Source of the DNA: SAR324 cluster bacterium
GTDB lineage: Bacteria > SAR324 > XYD2-FULL-50-16
Reading direction: 5' to 3'
Assembly (NCBI GenBank): GCA_002401295.1
Contig: NVSR01000062.1
Location: forward strand, 1 to 5,313
Length of the DNA stretch: 5,313 nt
In this document: one piece after another, positions 1 through 5,313 of the stretch
Layout of the letters: every line of letters starts with the position of its first letter
How positions within the stretch are numbered: position 1 is the stretch's first letter
Translations under genes and position numbers: made by a program
The notes under the pieces: model-generated
Told to the model about the DNA's origin: nothing
Databases searched by the model: none
Seen by the model: the letters and a program-made list of their open reading frames with translations, nothing else

Positions 1-2
1 TT

Positions 3-122
3 CAAGAATATTTTTGTCCTTCGTTGAGAGATATGGCACCCTATTCTCCCATCGAACCCCCTGATCAGATTGCAAAGCGCCTCAAGCTACCTGAAGAAGC
101 AAGTTTGATACTTAGTGCCTAA
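3..122 (+). pseudogene. Probable 5' remnant of hisC (histidinol-phosphate aminotransferase), truncated
   Basis: The frame is open from the left edge and ends at TAA 120-122, giving about 39 residues. The peptide includes LRDMAPYSPIEPPDQ followed by IAKRLKLPEEASLILSA. This pattern (a MAPY-P stretch, a short helix with RL-LPEE, then a hydrophobic strand ending LSA) is how HisC-type class I/II PLP aminotransferases begin, just before the conserved NENPYG motif. Here a stop codon replaces that motif, and no continuation of it is visible in the other forward frames over the next ~60 bases. The PLP lysine and all of the catalytic domain are therefore absent. The true start is uncertain: ATG at 33, TTG at 24, or a codon left of the window. 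HisC would transfer an amino group from glutamate to imidazole-acetol phosphate in histidine synthesis, but this fragment cannot do so. An alternative is the C-terminus of an unrelated protein that resembles HisC by chance. The family call is from memory of HisC N-termini, not from a search. Confidence 0.5.
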
Positions 123-136
123 GTATCTGTAAAGAT

Positions 137-163
137 TTGTTGCTTTTATTGTAAATATATCAT
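137..163 (+). promoter_or_regulatory. Weak candidate promoter for the RRM gene
   Basis: TTGTTG at 137-142 could serve as a -35 box and TATCAT at 158-163 as a -10 box, but the 15-bp spacer is short. The surrounding stretch 123-184 is AT-rich and non-coding, and it is the only room for a promoter between the upstream stop codon and the RRM gene. A 17-bp spacer would put the poorer hexamer TCATAA in the -10 position. This is a by-eye match only. Confidence 0.25.
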
Positions 164-232
164 AAAAATCAACCTATCCAATCTTTGAAAAGTTTACAAC
201 GCCAATTATCTAATATCCGAGAAAAGGAAGAG

Positions 233-547
233 ATGACCGAAGGTGTACGAATTTATGTAGGCAATTTGCCTTTTAAAACCACAGATGAGGAGCTGAAGGA
301 ACTTTTTTGCCAATTTGGTGATGTCCTAACTACGAGTGTGATTCGTTACCGAGAGTCAAAGCGATCTAAGGGATACGCTTTTGTTTCGATGGATGAAGAA
401 GCTGCTGCTATAAAAGCCGTCGATAATTTGAATGAACAAATATATATGGACCGGCCTTTAAAGGTAAAACTAGCGAATCAAAGACTTAATTTTCCTCGGG
501 ACGAAGTCCATCAGCCCCCTAAAACGCTCCGTTTTGCAATTGATTAG
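233..547 (+). CDS. Small single-RRM RNA-binding protein
   Basis: This 104-residue protein consists almost entirely of one RNA recognition motif (residues about 6-80). RNP2 is IYVGNL at 7-12 and RNP1 is KGYAFVSM at 46-53. The exposed aromatic residues expected to stack on RNA bases (Y8, Y48, F50) are present; the last RNP1 position, usually aromatic, is Met53. A short 24-residue tail rich in polar residues and prolines follows, with no glycine-rich extension of the kind seen in some cyanobacterial Rbp proteins. It is expected to be a cytoplasmic single-stranded RNA binder; bacterial RRM proteins have been linked to cold response and mRNA handling, but the target here is unknown. ATG 233 is chosen because purine-rich AAGGAAGAG sits directly upstream (AAGGA 224-228) and the RRM starts right after it. 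A TTG at 185 would add 16 residues but has no ribosome-binding site. The 3' end overlaps the convergent lipoprotein gene by 29 bp. Family assignment is strong; biological role is not known. Confidence 0.9.
   Translation: MTEGVRIYVGNLPFKTTDEELKELFCQFGDVLTTSVIRYRESKRSKGYAFVSMDEEAAAIKAVDNLNEQIYMDRPLKVKLANQRLNFPRDEVHQPPKTLRFAID
519..547. other. 29-bp tail-to-tail overlap of convergent genes
   Basis: The last 29 bases of the RRM gene (stop TAG 545-547, + strand) are also the last 29 bases of the ChaN-family gene (stop TAG read on the minus strand from 521 to 519). Both reading frames are well supported, so the overlap is real at the sequence level. It leaves no intergenic room for terminators, so each transcript must run into the other gene's antisense strand. 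Confidence 0.85.
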
Positions 548-1598
548 CATCACTCGTTTCCTTGGTAGCTACAGGAACTTGTGGAGATTCCGTCTTTTTT
601 AGAAGCTTTTTAAATGGTGCACAAGGATCATCAAAACTTTCTCTTTGTGTAAACCAAACAAAGTCATAAATAGGCTTGCTTAACTGGGTGCCAATTCTCT
701 TACGGACGAGATAATCAGCCAGTTTTTGGGCTTCCATACTGATTTCTATCAGCCCCAAATTCACCTGAATCAGTTCAGGTTGCAAATAGGCGACGCGCTC
801 ATACAGAGCCAAAGAGTACTCCGTATGCCCACCCCCTACAATCATAATAATGGGCTGCTTCACACCCCCCTCTGCCATCATCACCAAGGATTGAGCCATA
901 GAATCATTGCGTGCGACCCAGGTTTGATACAGTCGCTGGGATAATCCCTCTTCTATCCAACCACAGTGCGCTTTTTTAAGCTTGCGATACATGAACTGCT
1001 GATAAGATTTATCCTGAAAGTTCGTCGTTTGCAAAAAGTACCTCTCCACATTAGTGAGTGCGCCTTCTCCCTCTCTAGCAATCCGGCGATTAATGCCTCT
1101 TGGCAAGTCCGTACCAAAAATAGTAAGTTGGTGTTTTTTAGCTAATTTAATGAAAGTAAAGTAAAACTCCCAATCACGATCCAACCGATATTGCCAACCT
1201 AAGTCTTTTCGCAGCTTCCGGATCGCAGCTTCCGGAGACTGCTTTTGGAATCGATGTTTTTTACCAGAGACATACTCCATCAAATAACCAGTCTGATCCA
1301 CTGAGAAAAACTCCAAACCAATTTTAGGACGCAGCCCCTCTTTGATCAACTGCTGAATCACTTTATACTGAGCTGCATGATGCTCTGTGTTATCATGTTT
1401 TTCACTCAAATAGATAATATCTGCCTTCTGGAAAACAGATATCAGTTTTTCAAACTTGACTTCTTTTTCCCCTTCAACTTGGAATAGCTTCCCTATCAAG
1501 GGGTCTTGTCGCTTGTGACTCGTTTGGGAACAACTGGCAGTTAGTAGCAGAAAGCTGAACCCACAAAGAACTTTGGAGAAAATAGTTACTAAATTCAT
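519..1598 (-). CDS. ChaN/DUF399-family lipoprotein (putative haem-binding)
   Basis: The product is 359 residues. The N-terminus is a lipoprotein signal: K9, a hydrophobic core, then LLLTASC with the lipid-modified Cys at 23. The mature part matches the ChaN-like family: YLSEKHD (63-69) followed by HH at 73-74, the counterpart of the family's GE-HD...HH signature; GLEFF at 94-98; a middle region with WEFYF (143-147), FGTDLPRGINRR (161-172) and AREGEG (174-179); ARNDSMAQSL (229-238); and the glycine-rich strand IIMIVGGGHTEY (250-261). The usual Gly before Glu in the first motif is Ser65 here. ChaN of Campylobacter jejuni is an iron-regulated lipoprotein reported to bind haem as a dimer, so haem or iron handling at the outer membrane is the family-based expectation; an enzymatic role is also possible because the fold resembles EreA/TraB-type proteins. 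After about residue 300 the C-terminal tail is polar and looks poorly conserved. The start is ATG 1596-1598; a TTG directly upstream would add one residue. No clear Shine-Dalgarno precedes either, only an A-rich leader. It follows the exporter gene on the same strand after 150 bp. Confidence 0.85.
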   Translation of the reverse strand: MNLVTIFSKVLCGFSFLLLTASCSQTSHKRQDPLIGKLFQVEGEKEVKFEKLISVFQKADIIYLSEKHDNTEHHAAQYKVIQQLIKEGLRPKIGLEFFSVDQTGYLMEYVSGKKHRFQKQSPEAAIRKLRKDLGWQYRLDRDWEFYFTFIKLAKKHQLTIFGTDLPRGINRRIAREGEGALTNVERYFLQTTNFQDKSYQQFMYRKLKKAHCGWIEEGLSQRLYQTWVARNDSMAQSLVMMAEGGVKQPIIMIVGGGHTEYSLALYERVAYLQPELIQVNLGLIEISMEAQKLADYLVRKRIGTQLSKPIYDFVWFTQRESFDDPCAPFKKLLKKTESPQVPVATKETSDANQLQNGAF

Positions 1599-1622
1599 CA
1601 AATTTTTTATTGTCTAGAATTT

Positions 1623-1652
1623 TTTATAAGGATGCCTGAGGAGTAGTATCAC
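1623..1652 (-). promoter_or_regulatory. Candidate chaN promoter
   Basis: Read on the minus strand, GTGATA (complement of 1647-1652) fits a -35 box in four of six positions. TATAAA (complement of 1623-1628) fits a -10 box in five of six, with an 18-bp spacer. The -10 box ends 24 bases before the chaN ATG. The -35 box and the spacer fall in the 10-bp-arm inverted repeat at 1635-1660, so a protein bound to that repeat could control this promoter. The match is by eye. Confidence 0.3.
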
Positions 1653-1660
1653 TCCTAAGG
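1635..1660. repeat. Strong imperfect inverted repeat between the exporter gene and chaN
   Basis: The arms CCTGAGGAGT (1635-1644) and ACTCCTAAGG (1651-1660) are reverse complements at nine of ten positions, separated by a 6-base loop AGTATC. As RNA it would form a GC-containing stem; as DNA it could be an operator. Neither strand has a run of T directly after the stem, so it is not a textbook intrinsic terminator. It overlaps the spacer and part of the -35 box of the candidate chaN promoter. Confidence 0.65.
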
Positions 1661-1667
1661 TTATACT

Positions 1668-1683
1668 GGATTTTTTAAAATCC
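1668..1683. repeat. Short perfect inverted repeat, AT-rich
   Basis: GGATTTT (1668-1674) and AAAATCC (1677-1683) form a perfect 7-bp stem with a 2-base centre, flanked by ACT and AGT that could extend the stem past a 2-base bulge. A 2-base loop is too tight for RNA unless inner A-T pairs open. It may add to transcript ending after the exporter gene or protect a 3' end. Confidence 0.4.
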
Positions 1684-1688
1684 TCAGT

Positions 1689-1738
1689 AAAAAATAACTC
1701 TCAAAATTACTAATAGTAATGCCTAATTCTCAAGAGAG
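1689..1738 (-). terminator. Possible intrinsic terminator of the exporter gene
   Basis: On the minus strand, starting about 10 bases after the exporter stop codon, CTCTC (complement of 1734-1738) can pair with GAGAG (complement of 1698-1702), and the T-rich tract TTATTTTTT (complement of 1689-1697) follows at once. Between the arms lies a 15-bp odd palindrome, ATTACTAATAGTAAT on the plus strand (1706-1720). The stem is short, mostly A-T inside and interrupted, so termination may be weak and leave read-through into chaN. Confidence 0.35.
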
Positions 1739-1748
1739 GACTGAATCA

Positions 1749-4700
1749 TTACAAGCCAATCACTGCAAGAAGTGCCATATAGCTTACAATGGTAATGAGA
1801 GTAAATTTTATAGTTTCTAGGATTTTATCGGTAGTTGTGATGATCTCTTCACTTTGGGGCTTGGTCGGCACGTAGATTACATCACCCACTTCAATTTGTT
1901 CAAGCTCCTCAACTGGAATGAGGGAGCCATCAACTCGGAAAATAAGAGTTTTTTCAATATTCGCATCACTCGTAAAACCTCCCGCAAGTTTAATATATTG
2001 GTCCATTTCTTCATTCCTTTGGACAGAAATCAGTGTGGGGCGAATGACGGCACCAATAACACTAATCGTACTTGGAGCCCTTGGGACTCTGATACTATCT
2101 CCATCTAGGAGAACCAAATCCGCTCTTTCACCAGGGGTAGTTAAGAGGGATTTCATATTGATGATAATTCTTTCTGAAGGTTGAAGCTCTTGCTGCCCCA
2201 GCAGCCTTGCTTTTGAAGTCACAGCAGGCTGATCTTGAAAAGCCTCAAAAGCACTTTCAATCGATTTACCTGCCGATTCCACGATCCCCGGTGCCATTGA
2301 ACTCTTTGCCAAATCTTCCTTGCTGGCATCTGAGGTGATGATAGGGGCGAGTTTTACTTGGCCTACTGCATCCTTCTTTTGGGCTAACAATAACAAGTAT
2401 TCATTACGAGCTCTTAAACGTTGATATTCTAAAATATTACTCAAATCAAAACTAGTATTCACTAGTTTAAGGTCTTTAATGATTTCATCGGAGGAGGTCC
2501 ATTCTTGTCTACGTTTAAAAATAGTACCCTTAGGATAAGCCCAGATTGTAAGGCCCCCAGCCCTTTTCAGAACATCAGTAATTCTTTCTTCCCTCGAACG
2601 TAAAGCATATACACCGGGATACCTTACCTCCCCCTCTATTGTAACCAACAATGGTTTTGTAATAAATGCACCTTTACTTTTCACCATGACAATATCTTCA
2701 TCCTGAAGAAGGATATTTTGTGATTCATCACCAGCTTGTAGCTGCTCAAGGTCAATTTGAAAAATTCCCAACTCTTCCCCAACTCCTGCTCTGACAACTT
2801 CAATAATTTTATAAAAGCCAGGCAAGGGACCTCCTGCTTTAAAAATCAGGGTTTTTAACCTCATCCCATCTGATCTGATATACTCCATGGGCCTTTGAAC
2901 AGCACCAAAAATAGAGACCTTGTGTGGTTTTGTAAACTTCACCTCAGAAGAAGAATAAATACGTAACAGATCCCTATCCTTCAATAAATAATTTTCCGCA
3001 GTATCCCCTTTGAGGAGTCTTTTAAGATCTACAGGAATCAAGGTAGTCATTTCCCTCAGAAAATCATATCGCAAAAGATCCGCACGTTGTAGATAACTGT
3101 TGGGCAGCAGGCCCCCCGATTGCACCAAAAGGTCCTTGATAGTCATATTTTCCGAACGAAGATAAGTTCGGGGCCGTTGTACCGCTCCAACGATGCTTAC
3201 CTGATGTTTGGGGGTAAATCGAATCTCCTTTTTCGAGTACACACGCAGTAAATCCTTATCCTGTAATTGCAGATTTGCCTCCGAGTCCCCCTCTAAAACC
3301 AGATCTAGGCGCACGGGAATAATGCGAGTGATGTCCTGCTGGAAGTCATAGCGTAAAAGGTCCGCCCGTTGGAGGTAGCTATGGGGCAGTACTCCCCCCG
3401 CTTGCATCAATAAGTCCATGACATTCATATTCTCCGAGCGCTGATAAGCACCCGGCCTTTGTACTAAGCCTACAATATGTATTGTCTTTAAGGGGGTAAA
3501 TTCTATTTCTGATTTTCGATAAATCATCACTTGATCCTGTTTGACCAACTCAAGATCATGCTCTTCATCCCCTGCTAATGCTTTACCAAGGTTAAGGGGT
3601 AACAACTGAGTCCCTTCAGCATCCACTATTTTTCTTATTATTTCCGCTCTCTCTAAATAGACATCAGGGAAAGGTTTATTTACTGATGAAAAGAGATCAG
3701 ACAGCCTCATCCCCTCCTTAAACCCATAAGTTCCCGGTCGCTCAACCGCACCTTTCAAAACAACAGTCTGAATAATACCAGCAAAAAGAGCCTGCACTGT
3801 TACCGTATCTTCATGAAATAGCTCCGTATCAAATAATTTTTCATCTTTTGTTAAATCAAGGTCTAAAAGGATTCTCTCCTGATTCTCTTTAAGGGTACTC
3901 AATTGAACATTTTCATATATACCTGTGGATTTTATCCCTCCAGCCATAGCAAAGAGGTCTTTGAGCTTTTCTCCTACTTTTAACTCATAGATGGCTGGAC
4001 GAAACACCTCTCCTGAAATGGAAACAGTTTTTTTAACTAAAGGAATAAAAATAGTATCTCCTTCTTGAAGTGGTAAATCACTGTAGTGGCTTCCTTTTAA
4101 TAAATAATCGTAAAAATCGACACGTATTATTGCCTGATCCCTTAGTAGCCTAATGTCTCTTAAAGACCCATTATTTGTAATTCCTCCGGCAGCATATAAA
4201 GCATTGAAAAGTGTAGTGGAGGAGTTAAGCATATAGGTTCCTTGACGGAAAGCCTCTCCAGCAATAAAAACTTGCATACTTCTGAGCTTGCTGAGGCTCA
4301 CTGTAAGTTGGAGACTCCTGCCCAATTTTCGTTTTAGTATTTTAGTCAGATTTTCTTGGAATTGGCTTAGTGTCACCCCCTTGACTACAATCTTTCCTAG
4401 AGAAGGAATTTTGATAAAACCTTGACCATCAATTTCCAACTCTAGCTCAATATATGCGGTGGTAATCCCCCAGTAGGCAATTTTCAATAAGTCCCCTGGA
4501 GCAAGTTGATATGTCTGAGGAATAGTAGAAAAAACAGAGGAAGAAATCATTTCCATGGGACCGATGAAGCCATTGACTAGACCTCCAGTATTTATATGAA
4601 GTTCTTCATTATTAATAATTTTTCTTTCTAGTTCCAGAAGCCTCTTTCTGGCAGGAGCAAAATAGTTATAACCAAATAATTTTAATCTAGTAGATGTTTT

Positions 4701-5210
4701 TTCGTCATTCAACTCTTCCAATTTTTCAAGATTTTCAGCCTCTACTTTTCCTTCCACGTCCTCCACACCTTCAGCCTCTACCTTATGTTCTTCAGCCTCT
4801 ACCTTTAGCTCATCTTCTCTTAAGTCCTTCACCTTCTCATATGGCCCTTCCTTTTTAATTTCATCCGGTTCCATTTTTACTGAGCTCTCCTTTCTCTCCT
4901 GCTCTACTCCTTGAAAGCTCTTCATCAAACTTTCAAGAGTATTTTTATCAACAGACTTTGCTATCAATTTGGGAGTTTTTTTGAGTTTAGAAGCAAGTTC
5001 ATTTATTTTTCTCAACTGTTCTTGAGACATTGACGAACGGTTGAGTTTTACAGCCCCCAATGGATAAGAAGAAGCGTTTACCTCCCGGGCCTTTACTTCT
5101 ATCTCAGTATTTGCAAATACGATCAGACAAAGTGTGAATAGTAGATTGTTTTTTAAAAAACGTGCAGAAAAAAATTGAACCACAAATGACTGCAATATCA
5201 TATTCCACAT
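1749..5210 (-). CDS. Large multi-SLBB polysaccharide export (OPX-type) protein
   Basis: The product is 1153 residues, about three times Wza (around 380). In order: signal sequence with hydrophobic core LLFTLCLIVF at 23-32 and possible cleavage after VKA near 41, with no lipobox cysteine; a charged low-complexity spacer about 100-170 with three KVEAE copies; an FGYNYF motif (179-184) typical of large family members before the export domain; a Poly_export domain about 233-310 starting YQLAPGDLLKIAYWG; then about eight SLBB units at roughly 314-391, 395-474, 482-564, 575-658, 669-752, 764-843, 855-1045 (split by a roughly 110-residue insert) and 1047-1113; and a C-terminal hydrophobic helix 1134-1153. 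SLBB units recur as G-V-RP--Y, then AGG, then L--GD-I. OPX proteins form the periplasmic and outer-membrane channel that passes capsule, O-antigen or exopolysaccharide out of the cell, usually with a Wzc-type copolymerase; none is in this window. ATG 5208-5210 is chosen because GAGGG sits 8 bases upstream; TTG 5225 would add five residues and ATG 5201 lacks a site. Substrate is unknown. Confidence 0.88.
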   Translation of the reverse strand: MWNMILQSFVVQFFSARFLKNNLLFTLCLIVFANTEIEVKAREVNASSYPLGAVKLNRSSMSQEQLRKINELASKLKKTPKLIAKSVDKNTLESLMKSFQGVEQERKESSVKMEPDEIKKEGPYEKVKDLREDELKVEAEEHKVEAEGVEDVEGKVEAENLEKLEELNDEKTSTRLKLFGYNYFAPARKRLLELERKIINNEELHINTGGLVNGFIGPMEMISSSVFSTIPQTYQLAPGDLLKIAYWGITTAYIELELEIDGQGFIKIPSLGKIVVKGVTLSQFQENLTKILKRKLGRSLQLTVSLSKLRSMQVFIAGEAFRQGTYMLNSSTTLFNALYAAGGITNNGSLRDIRLLRDQAIIRVDFYDYLLKGSHYSDLPLQEGDTIFIPLVKKTVSISGEVFRPAIYELKVGEKLKDLFAMAGGIKSTGIYENVQLSTLKENQERILLDLDLTKDEKLFDTELFHEDTVTVQALFAGIIQTVVLKGAVERPGTYGFKEGMRLSDLFSSVNKPFPDVYLERAEIIRKIVDAEGTQLLPLNLGKALAGDEEHDLELVKQDQVMIYRKSEIEFTPLKTIHIVGLVQRPGAYQRSENMNVMDLLMQAGGVLPHSYLQRADLLRYDFQQDITRIIPVRLDLVLEGDSEANLQLQDKDLLRVYSKKEIRFTPKHQVSIVGAVQRPRTYLRSENMTIKDLLVQSGGLLPNSYLQRADLLRYDFLREMTTLIPVDLKRLLKGDTAENYLLKDRDLLRIYSSSEVKFTKPHKVSIFGAVQRPMEYIRSDGMRLKTLIFKAGGPLPGFYKIIEVVRAGVGEELGIFQIDLEQLQAGDESQNILLQDEDIVMVKSKGAFITKPLLVTIEGEVRYPGVYALRSREERITDVLKRAGGLTIWAYPKGTIFKRRQEWTSSDEIIKDLKLVNTSFDLSNILEYQRLRARNEYLLLLAQKKDAVGQVKLAPIITSDASKEDLAKSSMAPGIVESAGKSIESAFEAFQDQPAVTSKARLLGQQELQPSERIIINMKSLLTTPGERADLVLLDGDSIRVPRAPSTISVIGAVIRPTLISVQRNEEMDQYIKLAGGFTSDANIEKTLIFRVDGSLIPVEELEQIEVGDVIYVPTKPQSEEIITTTDKILETIKFTLITIVSYMALLAVIGL
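2670..3788 (-). repeat. Tandem ~94-codon SLBB repeats inside the exporter gene
   Basis: Four successive SLBB units (the third to sixth) follow each other, the first three in strict 94-codon (282-bp) register: 3507-3788, 3225-3506 and 2943-3224, then a slightly shorter one at 2670-2942. The middle two are closest: I count about 56 identical residues of 94 with no gap, including QRADLLRYDF and RSENM in both. The DNA also still matches, for example TCATAT plus a similar CCGA-CG stretch at 3143-3158 and 3425-3440, exactly 282 bp apart. This indicates growth of the array by tandem duplication. Confidence 0.8.
4734..4806 (-). repeat. Short in-frame repeats encoding KVEAE in the exporter's charged spacer
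   Basis: The 12-mer TTCAGCCTCTAC (plus strand) occurs at 4734, 4770 and 4791, spaced 36 and 21 bp, both multiples of three. On the coding strand each copy gives VEAE, preceded by K, so KVEAE appears three times (residues 136-140, 143-147, 155-159). It lies in a Glu/Lys-rich, probably helical or disordered spacer between signal peptide and export domain. Such repeats can gain or lose copies without breaking the frame. Confidence 0.75.
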
Positions 5211-5218
5211 TCTGCTTA

Positions 5219-5223
5219 CCCTC
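5219..5223 (-). promoter_or_regulatory. Ribosome-binding site deciding the exporter start
   Basis: GAGGG on the minus strand lies 8 bases before the ATG at 5208-5210. It supports that ATG over TTG 5223-5225, which overlaps the site itself, and over the in-frame ATG at 5199-5201, which is too far from it. Confidence 0.6.
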
Positions 5224-5282
5224 AAAAGAAGCTTATTAAAACATTGCTTTCAATAAGAAATAATATGATTTGAACACTCTCT

Positions 5283-5312
5283 AATATAACATATTGAAAT
5301 AATTTATTCCAA
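5283..5312 (-). promoter_or_regulatory. Candidate promoter of the exporter gene
   Basis: On the minus strand TTGGAA (complement of 5307-5312) matches a -35 box in four of six positions and TATATT (complement of 5283-5288) matches a -10 box in five of six, with an 18-bp spacer. Transcription would start about 65 bases before the ATG, leaving an AT-rich leader. The region from 5226 to the right edge holds no gene I can see. Being AT-rich, it offers other -10-like hexamers too, so the exact site is uncertain. Confidence 0.35.
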
Positions 5313-5313
5313 C

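Noticed and set aside
2..4. The zero-interest entry in the findings with start 4 and end 2
   Set aside because: It carries no observation and should be ignored.
185..232. N-terminal extension of the RRM protein from TTG 185
   Set aside because: No ribosome-binding site precedes the TTG, while ATG 233 has a purine-rich site and begins just before the RRM domain.
574..600. GGAA/TTCC hairpin followed by six T on the plus strand, as a terminator for the RRM gene
   Set aside because: The stem is only 4 bp with a 10-base loop, and the stretch is coding sequence of the convergent ChaN-family gene, so chance is likely.
726..944. Plus-strand open frame of 72 codons
   Set aside because: It lies wholly antisense within the ChaN-family gene, has no recognisable domain, and is His/Gln-rich in the way expected of a shadow frame.
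1854..2184. Two overlapping plus-strand open frames of 84 and 88 codons
   Set aside because: Both are antisense to the conserved C-terminal SLBB region of the exporter, overlap each other and show no family resemblance.
2943..3788. The regular 282-bp repeats as a CRISPR array or mobile element
   Set aside because: They are imperfect, in-frame and encode SLBB domains, with no short identical repeats, unique spacers, terminal inverted repeats or transposase.

Overview
This 5.3-kb window looks like chromosomal DNA from a diderm (Gram-negative-type) bacterium of moderate to low GC content. Evidence for an outer membrane is a polysaccharide-export (OPX/SLBB) protein and a ChaN-like lipoprotein with a lipobox. 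I cannot assign a genus. A small RRM protein, a ChaN-like lipoprotein and a very large multi-SLBB exporter would fit delta/SAR324-like proteobacteria or relatives, but that is a guess.

Layout from left to right. (1) Positions 3-122 (+) hold the end of an open frame running in from the left edge. Its peptide resembles the extreme N-terminus of histidinol-phosphate aminotransferase (HisC) and stops just where the HisC NENPYG motif should begin, so it is probably a gene remnant. (2) Positions 233-547 (+) encode a 104-residue single-RRM RNA-binding protein. (3) Positions 519-1598 (-) encode a ChaN/DUF399-family lipoprotein whose 3' end overlaps the RRM gene tail-to-tail by 29 bp. (4) Positions 1599-1748 are a 150-bp intergenic stretch packed with inverted repeats: a possible terminator for the upstream gene, a strong 10-bp-arm hairpin, and a possible chaN promoter. 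(5) Positions 1749-5210 (-) encode a 1153-residue polysaccharide-export protein with a signal peptide, a charged repeat-rich spacer, a Poly_export domain, about eight SLBB units (several in 94-residue register) and a C-terminal hydrophobic helix. (6) Positions 5211-5313 are its AT-rich leader with a candidate promoter.

The two minus-strand genes lie in the order exporter then chaN and both products should act at the cell envelope, but the hairpin-rich gap suggests they are at least partly separate transcription units. The RRM gene faces them and is probably unrelated in function. I see no mobile element, CRISPR array, tRNA or rRNA, and no convincing new multi-gene system. The points most worth a second look are the HisC-like remnant, the internally duplicated SLBB array and the hairpin cluster.
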